DNA from: Thioalkalivibrio sp.
GTDB taxonomy: Bacteria > Pseudomonadota > Gammaproteobacteria > Ectothiorhodospirales > Ectothiorhodospiraceae
Assembly (NCBI GenBank): GCA_003555285.1
Contig: PWGH01000090.1
Coordinates: 1-24,255 of the forward strand
Direction: 5' to 3'
DNA length: 24,255 bases
Shown here in pieces: positions 1 to 10,234 of this stretch; position 1 is the stretch's first letter; each line of letters begins with the position of its first letter. The notes beneath the pieces are model-generated. The model had not been told where the DNA came from. It did no database searches and saw only the letters and a list, made by a program, of their open reading frames with translations. The position numbers and the translations under genes were made by a program.

Positions 1-53
1 CAGGGACGACTTGAGCGTGTCCGGACCGGGCGTACCCCGCACGGCTCGGGCAC
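1..53 (-). repeat. Truncated copy (C) of the core-plus-inverted-arm repeat family
   Basis: Positions 1-19 match one end of the 54-bp core found at 19835-19888 and 24126-24179. Positions 20-53 match the outer arm that runs from TCCGGACCGGGC through CACGGCTCGGGCAC. The copy has the orientation of the 24126-24213 copy and is inverted relative to the 19801-19916 copy. The rest of the core and the other arm would lie left of the window. A further short look-alike of the arm (GCACGGCTTGGG) sits near 93-104, just before the uvrD stop codon. Confidence 0.85.
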
Positions 54-109
54 CCACCTCGGTGGCCCCGCGGCGCCGGGCCCGGCCTGCGCACGGCTTG
101 GGGTAAGGG

Positions 110-2305
110 TCAGGCGATGGGCTCGAGGCGGGCGAAGCTGAGGACGAGCCACTTGGCGCCGGCGTGTGCGAAGTTGACCTGAACCCGGGCGGACGTGCCG
201 CCACCCTCGAACTGGGTAATCACGCCTTCGCCGAACTTGGCGTGGCGCACCCGGGCGCCCATGCGCAGGCCGGCCTCGGCGGCCGCCACCTGCTGGGGAT
301 CGACCCCGGACCCGCGGCTCAGGCCGGCGAAGCGGCCGGCCGGCTGGGCACGCGCCTGCGGGCGCAGTTCCTCGACCAACTCCCGCGGCAGTTCATTCAG
401 AAAGCGCGAGGGGGAGTTGCGGGATTCTCGCCCGTACAGGCGCCGGCTCTCGGCATGGGTCAGGTAGAGTTCGCGCTCGGCCCGGGTCATGCCGACGTAG
501 GCCAGGCGGCGTTCCTCCTCCAGGCGTCCGGGTTCCTCCAAGGAACGCGCGTTCGGAAACAGGCCCTCCTCGAGCCCGACCACGAAGACCAGCGGGAACT
601 CGAGGCCCTTCGCCGAATGCAGGGTCATCAACTGCACCGCGTCCTCGTCGGGATCGGCGGCACCCTCGCCGGCCTCGAGCGCGGCATGCGCGAGGAACTC
701 GCTCAGGCCCATCGCCTCACTGTCCGAACCCGCCGAGAGTTCCTGCTCGAAGGCCCGCGCCGCGCCGATCAATTCGTCCAGGTTCTCCAGGCGGACCTGA
801 CCCCGCTCGCCCTTCTCGTTCGCGAAATGCTCGCGCAGCCCGGAGTGAAGGATCGCCCGCTCCACCTGCGCCGGCAGCGGCAAGGGCACCAGTTCCTGAT
901 GCAGGCGGGCCACCAGTTGCAGGAACCCGCCGACGGCATTGCGCGCACGCCCGGACAGCAGCCCGTCCTCGACCGCGATCGCGGCGGCCTGATGCATGCT
1001 GAGCTCCTGGCGCTGCGCGAGCTGGCGCAGATCCTCCAGCGTCTTGTCGCCGATACCCCGCGGCGGCTGGTTCACCACGCGCAGGAAGGCGGAATCGTCG
1101 TGCACGTTGCCGCTCAGGCGCAGATAGGCCAACGCATCGCGGATCTCCTGGCGCTCGAAAAAGCGCAAGCCGCCGTAGACGCGGTAGGGCATGCGCCGGG
1201 CGATCAGCGTCTCCTCGAGCACCCGCGACTGTGCGTTGGAGCGATACAGGATCGCGCATTCCCGGTACAGGCCGCCGTGCTCGGCATGGCGGACGATGGT
1301 TTCGCAGACGAAGCGGGCCTCGTCCTGCTCGTTGATCGCGGCGAACACCCGCACCGGCGCGCCGGCGTGGCCCTCGGTCCACAGTTCCTTGCCCAGGCGC
1401 CCCTGATTGTTCCGGATCAGCGCGTTGGCAACGTTCAGGATGTTCGCGCTGGAGCGGTAGTTCTGTTCCAGGCGGATCACCCGGGTGCCGGGGTAGTCGC
1501 GCTGGAAGTGCTGCAGGTTCTCGATACGGGCCCCACGCCAACCATAAATCGACTGGTCGTCGTCGCCGACCGCGAAGATCGGCGACGCCGTGCCCGCGAG
1601 CAGGCGCAGCCAGGCGTACTGGATATCGTTGGTATCCTGGAACTCGTCGACCAGCAGGTGCCGGAAGCGGTCCTGGTAATGGGCGAGGAGTTCCGCGTTG
1701 TCGCGCAGCAGCTCCAGCGCGCGCAGCAGCAGCTCGGCGAAATCGACCGCGCCGGCCCGGGTGCAGGCCTGTTCGTAGGCGGTGTACACGCGCACCCACT
1801 GGCGCGAGATCGGATCGCCGCTGTCGGGCAGGTGCTCGGGCCGCTGGCCCTCGTCCTTGCGCGCATTGATGAACCACTGGGCCTGGCGGGGCGGCCAGCG
1901 CGCCTCGTCCATCTGCAGCGCGCGCAGCACCCGTCGGACCAGGCGCAGCTGGTCGTCGCTGTCCAGGATCTGGAACGCCTCCGGCAGTCGGGCCTCCTGC
2001 CAGTGCTGGCGCAGCAGCCGATGGGCGAGGCCATGGAAGGTGCCCACCCACAGGCCACCGACCGGCTGATCGAGCAGCGTCGCGATGCGGCCGCGCATCT
2101 CGTTCGCCGCCTTGTTGGTGAAGGTGACCGCAAGCAGACGCCAGGGCGCGACGCCCTCGACCTCGATCAGCCAGGCGATGCGGTGCACCAGCACGCGGGT
2201 CTTGCCGCTGCCGGCGCCGGCCAGGATCAGGGTGGGTTCAGGCGGCGCGGCGACGGCCTCGCGCTGGGCGGGATTCAGGGGATCGAGCAAACGGGAAACA
2301 TCCAT
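110..2305 (-). CDS. uvrD: DNA helicase II (UvrD), SF1A 3'-5' helicase
   Basis: ATP-driven 3'-5' DNA helicase of nucleotide excision repair and methyl-directed mismatch repair, acting in the cytoplasm on nicked or forked DNA. The 731-aa length matches the UvrD family. The N-terminus MDVSRLLDPLNPAQREAVAAP is nearly the family start, which fixes the start codon. Walker A GAGSGKT is at residues 30-36, the Walker B/motif II DEFQDTN at 220-226, and motif III GDDDQSIYGWRGA about 25 residues later. Motifs VRLEN, LMTLHSAKGLEFP and YVGMTRAE follow in the C-terminal half, and a short KFGEGVI/VNFAHAGAKWL tail resembles the UvrD C-terminal Tudor-like domain. No partner gene is adjacent; it is transcribed away from sucA. 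No clear Shine-Dalgarno precedes the start (see the promoter at 2312-2320), and no LexA-type SOS box was seen by eye. Confidence 0.97.
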   Translation of the reverse strand: MDVSRLLDPLNPAQREAVAAPPEPTLILAGAGSGKTRVLVHRIAWLIEVEGVAPWRLLAVTFTNKAANEMRGRIATLLDQPVGGLWVGTFHGLAHRLLRQHWQEARLPEAFQILDSDDQLRLVRRVLRALQMDEARWPPRQAQWFINARKDEGQRPEHLPDSGDPISRQWVRVYTAYEQACTRAGAVDFAELLLRALELLRDNAELLAHYQDRFRHLLVDEFQDTNDIQYAWLRLLAGTASPIFAVGDDDQSIYGWRGARIENLQHFQRDYPGTRVIRLEQNYRSSANILNVANALIRNNQGRLGKELWTEGHAGAPVRVFAAINEQDEARFVCETIVRHAEHGGLYRECAILYRSNAQSRVLEETLIARRMPYRVYGGLRFFERQEIRDALAYLRLSGNVHDDSAFLRVVNQPPRGIGDKTLEDLRQLAQRQELSMHQAAAIAVEDGLLSGRARNAVGGFLQLVARLHQELVPLPLPAQVERAILHSGLREHFANEKGERGQVRLENLDELIGAARAFEQELSAGSDSEAMGLSEFLAHAALEAGEGAADPDEDAVQLMTLHSAKGLEFPLVFVVGLEEGLFPNARSLEEPGRLEEERRLAYVGMTRAERELYLTHAESRRLYGRESRNSPSRFLNELPRELVEELRPQARAQPAGRFAGLSRGSGVDPQQVAAAEAGLRMGARVRHAKFGEGVITQFEGGGTSARVQVNFAHAGAKWLVLSFARLEPIA

Positions 2306-2311
2306 CGGCGA

Positions 2312-2320
2312 ATACTATCA
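2312..2320 (-). promoter_or_regulatory. Candidate extended -10 promoter of uvrD (possibly leaderless)
   Basis: Read on the minus strand this is TGATAGTAT, an extended -10 element (TGn plus TAGTAT, 4 of 6 matches to TATAAT). It ends six bases before the uvrD ATG, which would put the transcription start at or next to the A of the ATG. No convincing -35 hexamer and no Shine-Dalgarno are visible in the 50 bases upstream. Confidence 0.4.
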
Positions 2321-2443
2321 AAGGGGCATGGAATCATGTGTGCGAAATCGGCGCGAGACGCGGAAATCCCGAGCCGTTCGCGTTAAGCTGAACCCGACAG
2401 GCTCTCAATCCGTCGTGATGACTCCAAACAGTCAAGGAAGGGC

Positions 2444-5272
2444 ATGAACGAACCTCCCTCTCGACCCCAGGCCCTGGCCCTGCTGCGCCGCATGGACCTG
2501 CATCCGGACAGCATGGCCTTTGCCGAAGACCTGTTCGATCAGTACCTGGCCGATCCCGAATCGGTGCCGGCAAGCTGGGCGGATTATTTCAGCGTGCTCG
2601 ACCGCGAACCCGGCCCCGTCCCCCGGCGCCGAGTCGAGGATCGGGACTGCTTCAACGTCCACGATCTGCAGGTGGAGCGCCTGCAGGTCCGGGTGCTGCA
2701 ATACATCAACTCCCACCGGTTCCTCGGGCATTTCGCGGCGAAGCTCGATCCCCTGGCCCGCAATGGCGCGGAGCCACCGGCGGAACTCTCCCGCAGCTAC
2801 CACCAGCTGGACGAGGTCGACCCGAAGCAGACCTTCGACCCCGGCTCGCTGCATGGCCCGAATCCGGCGCGCCTGGACCAGATCGAGGCGATCCTGCGGG
2901 ATACCTATTGCGCCAGCATCGGTGCCGAGTTCATGCACCTGACCTCCACCGAGGAAAAACGGTGGCTGCAACAGCGCCTCGAATCGGTGCGCGGCCGCTT
3001 CGGCTTCGACGACGCCACCCGGATCGCGATCCTCGAGCGCATCACCGCCGCCGAGGGCCTGGAACACTACCTGCACCACCGCTATGTCGGGCAGAAGCGC
3101 TTCTCGCTGGAGGGGGCCGAAAGCCTGATTCCGCTGCTGAATGCGCTGATTCAGCGCAGTGGCGCCCGGGGCATGGAGGAAATCGTCGTCGGCATGGCCC
3201 ACCGCGGACGCCTGAACGTGCTGGTGAACACCTTCGGCAAGTCGCCGCGGGAACTGGCCAACGAATTCGAGGGCCGGCCCAGCCGCAACCGCGGCACCGG
3301 GGACGTGAAATACCATCTGGGCTTTTCCAGCGCGGTGCAGACCCTCGGCGGTCAGGTGCGTCTGGCGCTGGCCTTCAACCCGTCGCACCTGGAGATCGTG
3401 GGCCCGGTGGTGGCGGGGTCGGTGCGCGCGCGCCAGGTGCGCACCCACGACCGCCAGGGCGAGAAGGTGATGCCGGTGGTGATCCACGGCGACGCGGCCT
3501 TCGCGGGCCAGGGCGTGGTGATGGAAACGCTGAACATGTCGCAGACCCGGGGCTTCTCGACCAAGGGCACGGTCCACATCGTGGTGAACAACCAGATCGG
3601 CTTCACCACCAGCACCATGAAGGACGCCCGGTCGTCGTATTATGCGACCGACGTCGCGAAGATGGTCAGCGCCCCGATCTTCCACGTGAACGGGGACGAT
3701 CCCGAGGCCGTGGTCTTCGTGACCCAGCTCGCACTCGATTACCGCATCCGCTTCGGCAAGGACGTCGTGATCGACCTGGTGTGCTACCGGCGCCAGGGAC
3801 ACAACGAGGCCGATGAACCGGCGGCCACGCAGCCGCAGATGTACCGCACCATTCGCGCGTTGCCGACCACCCGCGAGCGCTATGCCACACACCTGATCGA
3901 GCAGGGCGTACTCGAGGCCGAAGCCGCCGAACAGATGCGGACCCGCTACCGAAAACTGCTGGAGGCCGAGACGCCCGTGGTCCCCGGCCTGATCGAGCGG
4001 GAGGACGTCGATACCGCGATCCATCGTACCGACTGGGCCCCATTCATCGGGCAGCCGTGGGATCAGCACATCGTCACCGGCGTCCCCGCCGACCGGCTCG
4101 GGGCGCTGCTGCAGCGCCTGAACGAGCTGCCCGAGGGCTTCGTGGTGCACCCCCGGGTGCGCCGCATCCTGGAGGCGCGCGACGCGATGGCGGTCGGCGC
4201 CCAAGCCCTCGATTGGGGCACCGCCGAGACCCTCGCCTACGCCACGTTGGTTCAGGACGGCTATCGGGTGCGCCTGTCAGGCCAGGATTCCGGGCGCGGG
4301 ACCTTTTTCCACCGGCATTCGGTGTTGCACGACCAGGAAACGGGTCAGACCTTCATTCCACTGCGCCAACTCGACCCCGAGAACCCGCGCTTTCTGGTGA
4401 ACGACTCCCTGCTCTCCGAGATGGCGGTGTTGGCCTTCGAATACGGCTACGCCACCGCATCGCCGAACGCGCTGGTGCTTTGGGAGGCGCAGTTCGGCGA
4501 CTTCGCCAATGGGGCCCAGGTGGTCATCGACCAGTTCATCAGTTCCGGCGAGCAGAAATGGGATCGCCTGTGCGGATTGGTCCTGCTGCTGCCGCACGGC
4601 TACGAGGGCCAGGGTCCCGAGCATTCCTCCGCCCGCCCCGAGCGCTTCCTGCAGCTGTGCGCCCAGGAAAACATGCAGGTCTGTGTGCCGACCACGCCAG
4701 CCCAGATGTTTCACCTGCTGCGTCGGCAGCTGCTGCGCCCGTACCGCAAACCGCTGGTGGTGATGACCCCGAAAAGCCTGTTGCGCCACAAGCTCGCGGT
4801 CAGCCATCTGGAGGATCTGGCCACCGGCCGGTTCCAGGTGGTCATCGACGATGTCGACGCCCCGGCGCCGCAGGCGGTGCAGCGCATCGTGCTGACCGCG
4901 GGGCGCCTGTATTACGACCTGATCGAGGCCAAACGCGAGGCCGAGCACCCCCACATCGCCATCGTGCGGCTCGAGCAGTGCTACCCCTTCCCCGAGGCCG
5001 CGCTGGAGCAGATTCTGGAGCGCTACGACCAAGCCAGCGAATTCGTGTGGGTCCAGGACGAGCCGGAGAATCAGGGGTACCTGGGTTTCGTGGAGCCACG
5101 GCTGAACGTGCTACTGAAGCGGCGTGGGACCGGGCTGCATGCGGTCGCGCGCCCCGCGGCGGCCGCACCCGCCGTGGGCTATCCCGAGGTCCACAAGGCC
5201 CAGCTGAAGGAACTGCTGCGTCGCAGCTTCGCGCCGATCACCGCCCGGGACACCCCCCGACCCACCGTGTAA
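2444..5272 (+). CDS. sucA: 2-oxoglutarate dehydrogenase E1 component
   Basis: Thiamine-diphosphate-dependent decarboxylase of the 2-oxoglutarate dehydrogenase complex (TCA cycle); it passes the succinyl group to the lipoyl arm of SucB. The 942-aa length is typical. The N-terminal E2-binding segment is present ([20 protein letters not shown]). The E1 signature [12 protein letters not shown] and the ThDP/Mg region [20 protein letters not shown] ... [11 protein letters not shown] lie in the first half. The transketolase-like C-terminal half contains [20 protein letters not shown] and [24 protein letters not shown]. An AAGGAAGG ribosome-binding site lies 2-9 bases before the ATG. The sucB start follows after a 22-bp gap, so the two form an operon. 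Succinate dehydrogenase genes and sucCD, which flank sucAB in enteric bacteria, are absent here, as is lpd. Confidence 0.98.
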   Translation: MNEPPSRPQALALLRRMDLHPDSMAFAEDLFDQYLADPESVPASWADYFSVLDREPGPVPRRRVEDRDCFNVHDLQVERLQVRVLQYINSHRFLGHFAAKLDPLARNGAEPPAELSRSYHQLDEVDPKQTFDPGSLHGPNPARLDQIEAILRDTYCASIGAEFMHLTSTEEKRWLQQRLESVRGRFGFDDATRIAILERITAAEGLEHYLHHRYVGQKRFSLEGAESLIPLLNALIQRSGARGMEEIVVGMAHRGRLNVLVNTFGKSPRELANEFEGRPSRNRGTGDVKYHLGFSSAVQTLGGQVRLALAFNPSHLEIVGPVVAGSVRARQVRTHDRQGEKVMPVVIHGDAAFAGQGVVMETLNMSQTRGFSTKGTVHIVVNNQIGFTTSTMKDARSSYYATDVAKMVSAPIFHVNGDDPEAVVFVTQLALDYRIRFGKDVVIDLVCYRRQGHNEADEPAATQPQMYRTIRALPTTRERYATHLIEQGVLEAEAAEQMRTRYRKLLEAETPVVPGLIEREDVDTAIHRTDWAPFIGQPWDQHIVTGVPADRLGALLQRLNELPEGFVVHPRVRRILEARDAMAVGAQALDWGTAETLAYATLVQDGYRVRLSGQDSGRGTFFHRHSVLHDQETGQTFIPLRQLDPENPRFLVNDSLLSEMAVLAFEYGYATASPNALVLWEAQFGDFANGAQVVIDQFISSGEQKWDRLCGLVLLLPHGYEGQGPEHSSARPERFLQLCAQENMQVCVPTTPAQMFHLLRRQLLRPYRKPLVVMTPKSLLRHKLAVSHLEDLATGRFQVVIDDVDAPAPQAVQRIVLTAGRLYYDLIEAKREAEHPHIAIVRLEQCYPFPEAALEQILERYDQASEFVWVQDEPENQGYLGFVEPRLNVLLKRRGTGLHAVARPAAAAPAVGYPEVHKAQLKELLRRSFAPITARDTPRPTV

Positions 5273-5294
5273 CCGCAAGCGCCAAGGAATCGCC

Positions 5295-6632
5295 ATGTCC
5301 TCTGAACGTACCGCCCTGCGGGTCCCCGAGCTGCCGGAATCCGTCGCCGATGCCACGGTCGTCACCCTGCACAAGAAGCCGGGAGACCGGATCCGGCGCG
5401 ACGAGCCCCTGGTCGAACTGGAAACCGACAAGGTGATGCTGGAGGTCCCGGCCCCCGCCGACGGCATCCTCAATGACTACGCCGTCGAGGAAGGGGCAGT
5501 GGTCGAGGCGGACACGATCCTCGGCTACATCACCCCCGGTGCCGCCTCGGCCGACACCCCACCGGCCGAGGCGGCCCCCGCGCCCAAGACCGTACCGAAG
5601 CCCTCCGAGACCGCACCTGAACCGCCGGACCCGGAAATGCCAGACCCGGAAATGCCGGACTCGGGGGGCCCCGAGCCGGGCGCCGCCCCGCCGCCGAGCC
5701 CGGCCGTCCGACGCCTGTTGACCGAACATGGACTGGCCGCCGAATCGATCGCCGGCACCGGCCCCGACGGCCGGGTGCTGAAGGAAGACGTGGAACGCGC
5801 TCGGGCCGAACGGGAGGCCGCCCCCGCGACGGCGAAGCCTGAACCGCCTCGTGAGGCGCCAGCGCGTCCTGCACCCCCGGCCCCCACCCCGGCGGCGGCA
5901 CCCGCGTCGGGCGCCACCCTGGCACGCGGGGCTCGCCCGGAGGAACGGGTGCCGCTCACCCGGCTGCGCGCGCGCATCGCAGAACGCCTGCTCGAGGCCA
6001 CCCAGACCACCGCGATGCTGACCACCTTCAACGAGGTCGATCTGTCGGCGGTGATGGGGCTACGCGCCCGCCACAAGGACGCGTTCGAGAAACGCCACGG
6101 CGTCCGGCTCGGCTTCATGAGTTTCTTCGTTCGCGCCTGCGCCGAGGCCCTGCGCCGCTTCCCGATCGTCAACGCGGCGCTGGACGGTAACGAGATCGTC
6201 TACCACCACTACAGCGACATCGGCATCGCCGTGTCTTCACCGCGCGGCCTGGTGGTCCCGGTGCTGCGCGACGCCGGAGGGCTGTCCCTGGCCGATGTCG
6301 AGAAGCAGACCCGCACCTTCGCCGAACGCGCCCGCGATGGACGCCTGGATCTCGACGATCTGCGCGGTGGCACCTTCACCATCACCAACGGCGGAGTGTT
6401 CGGTTCGCTGTTATCCACGCCCATTCTGAACCCGCCGCAGAGTGCGATCCTCGGCATGCACGCGATCCAGGAACGTCCGGTCGCACATGAAGGTGAAGTG
6501 GTTATTCGGCCGATGATGTACGTGGCCTTATCCTACGATCACCGGCTGATCGACGGCGCGGATGCGGTTCGCTTCCTGGTCACGATCAAGCAATCGCTGG
6601 AGGACCCCGGCCGCATGCTGCTGGACCTCTGA
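5295..6632 (+). CDS. sucB: Dihydrolipoyllysine succinyltransferase (E2 of 2-oxoglutarate dehydrogenase)
   Basis: Core E2 of the 2-oxoglutarate dehydrogenase complex, transferring succinyl groups from the lipoyl arm to CoA. Domain order: one lipoyl domain (about residues 5-80, lipoylated Lys46 in ETDKVMLEV), a long Pro/Ala/Glu linker (about 81-133), a peripheral-subunit-binding domain (about 135-170, [12 protein letters not shown] ... [11 protein letters not shown]), a second Pro/Ala linker (about 171-212), and the catalytic acyltransferase domain (about 217-445) with the active-site motif HRLIDG at 416-421. An AAGGA site lies seven bases before the ATG. At 445 aa it is longer than the roughly 400-aa enteric SucB because of the linkers. 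The first linker contains a tandem PDPEM duplication. The sucA neighbour and the N-terminal sequence favour 2-oxoglutarate over pyruvate as the substrate. Confidence 0.96.
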   Translation: MSSERTALRVPELPESVADATVVTLHKKPGDRIRRDEPLVELETDKVMLEVPAPADGILNDYAVEEGAVVEADTILGYITPGAASADTPPAEAAPAPKTVPKPSETAPEPPDPEMPDPEMPDSGGPEPGAAPPPSPAVRRLLTEHGLAAESIAGTGPDGRVLKEDVERARAEREAAPATAKPEPPREAPARPAPPAPTPAAAPASGATLARGARPEERVPLTRLRARIAERLLEATQTTAMLTTFNEVDLSAVMGLRARHKDAFEKRHGVRLGFMSFFVRACAEALRRFPIVNAALDGNEIVYHHYSDIGIAVSSPRGLVVPVLRDAGGLSLADVEKQTRTFAERARDGRLDLDDLRGGTFTITNGGVFGSLLSTPILNPPQSAILGMHAIQERPVAHEGEVVIRPMMYVALSYDHRLIDGADAVRFLVTIKQSLEDPGRMLLDL

Positions 6633-6765
6633 GCCGGCGCGACCCGAACGGCCTCCGGTCTTGAGTGATGCTCGACCGGAATATCGTTCATCCCTGAAAC
6701 GTCTGGTTCAGTGGCACACCCCTTAATGCCACACCCCGGCGATGAACCCACCTGGAGAATTCTTG

Positions 6766-7290
6766 ATGAAGAAAATGCTTGTGACGCTGATGCTGGCCCT
6801 CGGCCTGATGGTGAGCGCCCAATCGTCCGCCGAGTCGGCGCCGCCGATGGAAATGGACGCGCAAATGATGCAACAGATGGTCCAGCACAGCATCCAGAAA
6901 TGGAAGATCGATGATGGTGTCTCGGTGCACGATGCGGTCGAATCCATGCAGCTGCGCGCCAACCTGCTGAACTTCCAGATGGTGGCCGATCTGCCGCTGT
7001 CCGAGCAGGTCAAGGCCATGGGTCAGGAATCGAACTACATCCGCATCCTGGCCTTCTGCGATGCCCTGATTGCCCGGGATATGGTGGAATTCGACATCAT
7101 CTTCTCCGGATTCCTGCCCTGCCGCATCGCGGTGGTCGAAGATGCCGAGGGTCAGGGCTGGATCACTACGATGAACATGGACATGATGCTGCACGCCGTC
7201 GAACTCACCCCGGAACTTGAGCCCCTGGCGGTGCGGGTCCGGGACGTGATCTATGAGATCGTCGAAGCGGGCGTCACCGGCGACTTCTGA
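6766..7290 (+). CDS. Exported DUF302 domain protein
   Basis: A 174-aa protein of unknown function. Residues 1 to about 24 (MKKMLVTLMLALGLMVSAQS...) form a Sec-type signal peptide ending near AES-A, so the mature protein is probably periplasmic. A Met-rich stretch follows (MEMDAQMMQQM). The C-terminal half carries the DUF302 pattern FSGFLPCRIAVVED ... WITTMN, with LPCR at 117-120; cysteines are Cys98 and Cys119. The ATG at 6766 was preferred over 6742 because GGAGA lies seven bases before it and the signal peptide begins there. It lies 133 bp after sucB and has its own terminator, so it is probably a separate unit. DUF302 proteins are frequent near sulfur-oxidation genes in some lineages, but nothing here gives a substrate. 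Confidence 0.8.
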   Translation: MKKMLVTLMLALGLMVSAQSSAESAPPMEMDAQMMQQMVQHSIQKWKIDDGVSVHDAVESMQLRANLLNFQMVADLPLSEQVKAMGQESNYIRILAFCDALIARDMVEFDIIFSGFLPCRIAVVEDAEGQGWITTMNMDMMLHAVELTPELEPLAVRVRDVIYEIVEAGVTGDF

Positions 7291-7337
7291 TCCGAGCGAC
7301 CGAAACCGGCAAATCAAAGCCGGCTCTGCAGCACAGG

Positions 7338-7361
7338 CGGCCCTTCGGGGCCGTTTTTTTT
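7338..7361 (+). terminator. Intrinsic terminator after the DUF302 gene
   Basis: A 6-bp GC stem, CGGCCC (7338-7343) with GGGCCG (7348-7353), closed by a stable TTCG tetraloop and followed by eight T residues (7354-7361). It lies 48 bp after the DUF302 stop codon on the same strand. Confidence 0.93.
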
Positions 7362-7388
7362 CGAGCCCTGAGGCCAACGTTAGATCCG

Positions 7389-7478
7389 CCACGGAAAACA
7401 CGGAAATCACGGAAAAGGGAATTGAATTAATTTTATTTTATTTTATTTTATTTTCCGTGATTTCCGTGTTTTCCGTGG
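7389..7478. repeat. Perfect 28-bp inverted repeat of CACGGAAA units with a (TTTTA)n centre
   Basis: Arms 7389-7416 and 7451-7478 are perfect reverse complements. Each arm is three near-copies of CACGGAAA(A/T). The 34-bp loop is strikingly AT-rich and includes four TTTTA units (7431-7450), in contrast to the GC-rich surroundings. It sits between the DUF302 terminator and the 3' end of the convergent gamma-glutamyltransferase gene. Similar ACGGAAA/TTTCCGT arrays occur between genes in many environmental bacteria and are sometimes mis-annotated as short proteins; no coding role is claimed here. The rest of the 7291-7559 gap holds nothing recognisable. Confidence 0.95.
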
Positions 7479-7559
7479 CCCGCCCTTCATCCCCCCGGTT
7501 GGTAATCCCCCGGGTGGCGGCGATCAATGAACCGGAGCCTACCGGTGTTGAAAGCGGCT

Positions 7560-9332
7560 TCAGTGCCGGGGCAGGACCAGGGCGGCGCCATCGCCGCGCG
7601 GATCCGAGGCCGCCTCCAGCCGATCATCGATCCGATCCCAGAGGACGACCTGCATGTTGCCGAAGGGGCGCAGCTGCGGTGCCAGCACATGCCCCCGGGC
7701 AGCCAGGTCCTTCTGCATCGAGGTGCTGAACGCACTCACTTCAAACTCGATGCGATCCGGCAGGTACTGGTGATGAAAGCGTGGCCGCTGCACGATCTCG
7801 GCGGCATCGGCGCCGTCCAACGTGGCCAGGATGGCCTGCAGCACCATGGTAATGATCCGGCTGCCCCCGGGGGTGCCGAGGATGACCAGGCGCTCTGGTG
7901 TCTCGACGAAGGCCGGACTCATGCTGGACAGCGGACGCCGATGCGGCGCAATGGCATTGGCCTCGAATCCGATCAGGCCATAGACGTTGGGCGTGCCGGG
8001 ACGAATCGAGAAGTCATCCATCTCATTGTTCAGCAGCACCCCGGTGCCTTCGGGCACGAAACCCGATCCGAAAGGGTAATTGAGCGTGATGGTGGCCGCC
8101 ACCCGATTGCCGTCGGCATCGACGACCGAGAAGTGCGTGGTCTGTTGGCTCTCACCCGCCAGCCCCGCCGCGGTGGCTCGCGCCGCGGCTGACAACAACG
8201 GCAACTCAGCGCTGGGTGTAGCGCGTTCCGGGTCGATGTCGGCCGCCAAGGCATCGGCATAGGATTGGGATAGCAAACGCGACACCGGGATGACCACATG
8301 ATCCGGATCCCCGAGGTACACCGCCCGGTCGCGGTAGGCCCGGCGCATCGCCTCGACCAGCCAATGCACCTGCTCGACGGCAGCGTCCGCGCGCGGCTCC
8401 AGATCCACGTCCCGATCATCGCCCGCGGCGCGCAGGATGTTCAGAATCTGGCCGATGGCGATGCCGCCGGAAGACGGTGGCGGTGCGGTTGTGATCCGGG
8501 CACCCTGGTATTCGAGCACCACCGGCGTGCGTTCGACGACCTGGTAGCCCGCCAGATCCTCCAGGGTCCAGAGGCCGCCGGCGGCCCGCACCCCGGCCAC
8601 CAGCCGCTGCGCGGTCTCGCCCTGGTAAAACCCCGCCAGACCCGATTGCGCCAGTCGCTGCAAGGTGGCGGCCAGGTCCGGCTGCCGAATCAGTGCACCT
8701 TCCTCGGGCAGTGCGCCGGCGCGCAGAAAGATCTCCGCCGCATCCGCCCCATCGCGCAGCGCCTGCAAGCGGAAGGCGGCCATCTGCAGGAAGCGTTCAT
8801 CCGCCGGGAACCCCTGCTCGGCGAGTCGAATGGCCGGTGCCAGGCTTTGTTTCAGCTCCAACCGCCCGTACGCCTGCGCCAGATGCACCAGGGCCGCGGG
8901 CATCCCCGGGATCCCCGCGGCCAGCGCGCCGTCCAACGACAAGCCCGGAATCACCTCGCCAGCGGCGTCGAGATAGAGGTCCCGGTAGGCCGCCCCCGGT
9001 GCCGTTTCCCGGCCATCCAGAAAGATCGAGCGGTCTTGGTTCGCCTGATGCAGCAAAAAGAAACCACCGCCACCGAGTCCGGACCCGTAGGGCTCGACCA
9101 CCCCCAGCGCCGCGGTGATCGCGACCGCCGCATCGAAGGCGTTACCCCCGGCCGCAAACACCCATTCGCCCGCCGCCGAGGCCAGTGGATGCGCGCTGGC
9201 CAGGGCGTGCTCACCCGGACCGGCCTGCGCCGCCGGGTTGAAGATCAGCAGGAAACCAAGGAAGGCCAGTGCCCGGAGCCGAGACACGGTACAGAAGAAC
9301 GCACCAGCAAAGAGTCGTGGACGGGCAGACAT
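7560..9332 (-). CDS. ggt: Gamma-glutamyltransferase (glutathione hydrolase), exported
   Basis: N-terminal-nucleophile hydrolase that cleaves or transfers the gamma-glutamyl group of glutathione and related amides; it is made as a proenzyme and cleaves itself into large and small subunits in the periplasm. The protein is 590 aa from the ATG at 9332. Residues 1 to about 37 look like a long signal peptide (basic start, LRALAFLGFLLIF core, ending AAQA). The self-cleavage and nucleophile site is QQ-TTHFSVVDADGN, nucleophile Thr398. Substrate-site motifs LLNNEMDDFS and PLSSMSP, and the oxyanion-loop GTPGGSRIIT, follow. The start at 9332 lies 11 bases after the ferredoxin stop codon; an upstream in-frame ATG at 9446 would overlap the ferredoxin and was rejected. 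It is the last gene of the coaD-ferredoxin-ggt run. Confidence 0.95.
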   Translation of the reverse strand: MSARPRLFAGAFFCTVSRLRALAFLGFLLIFNPAAQAGPGEHALASAHPLASAAGEWVFAAGGNAFDAAVAITAALGVVEPYGSGLGGGGFFLLHQANQDRSIFLDGRETAPGAAYRDLYLDAAGEVIPGLSLDGALAAGIPGMPAALVHLAQAYGRLELKQSLAPAIRLAEQGFPADERFLQMAAFRLQALRDGADAAEIFLRAGALPEEGALIRQPDLAATLQRLAQSGLAGFYQGETAQRLVAGVRAAGGLWTLEDLAGYQVVERTPVVLEYQGARITTAPPPSSGGIAIGQILNILRAAGDDRDVDLEPRADAAVEQVHWLVEAMRRAYRDRAVYLGDPDHVVIPVSRLLSQSYADALAADIDPERATPSAELPLLSAAARATAAGLAGESQQTTHFSVVDADGNRVAATITLNYPFGSGFVPEGTGVLLNNEMDDFSIRPGTPNVYGLIGFEANAIAPHRRPLSSMSPAFVETPERLVILGTPGGSRIITMVLQAILATLDGADAAEIVQRPRFHHQYLPDRIEFEVSAFSTSMQKDLAARGHVLAPQLRPFGNMQVVLWDRIDDRLEAASDPRGDGAALVLPRH

Positions 9333-9343
9333 GGGCGAAGGCC

Positions 9344-10147
<804 letters not shown>

Positions 10148-10234
10148 CTAGCTTACCGGAAACTCCTGGGAAATCCCCAGCCCACGCCCACAACTGCCAA
10201 CCCGAGGGACATCTAGCGCGTCCCAGGCCGTGCC

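Noticed and set aside
164..2386. 740-codon open frame on the plus strand opposite uvrD
   Set aside because: GC-rich antisense shadow; low-complexity Leu/Gln/Arg/Gly translation without motifs, fully overlapping the clear uvrD gene.
2306..2443. LexA/SOS box in front of uvrD
   Set aside because: No CTG-N10-CAG-like palindrome was convincing by eye in the gap.
2432..4204. 590-codon open frame opposite sucA
   Set aside because: Antisense shadow rich in His/Arg/Ala/Gly with no family motif; sucA is unambiguous.
7389..7478. CRISPR array
   Set aside because: Repeat units are 8-9 bases without unique spacers and form a single palindrome; no cas gene is present.
7253..7729. Plus-strand frame translating the CACGGAAA inverted repeat (segment like FSVISVFSV)
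   Set aside because: The peptide is just the repeat read as codons, a known mis-annotation pattern; no ribosome-binding site or conserved domain.
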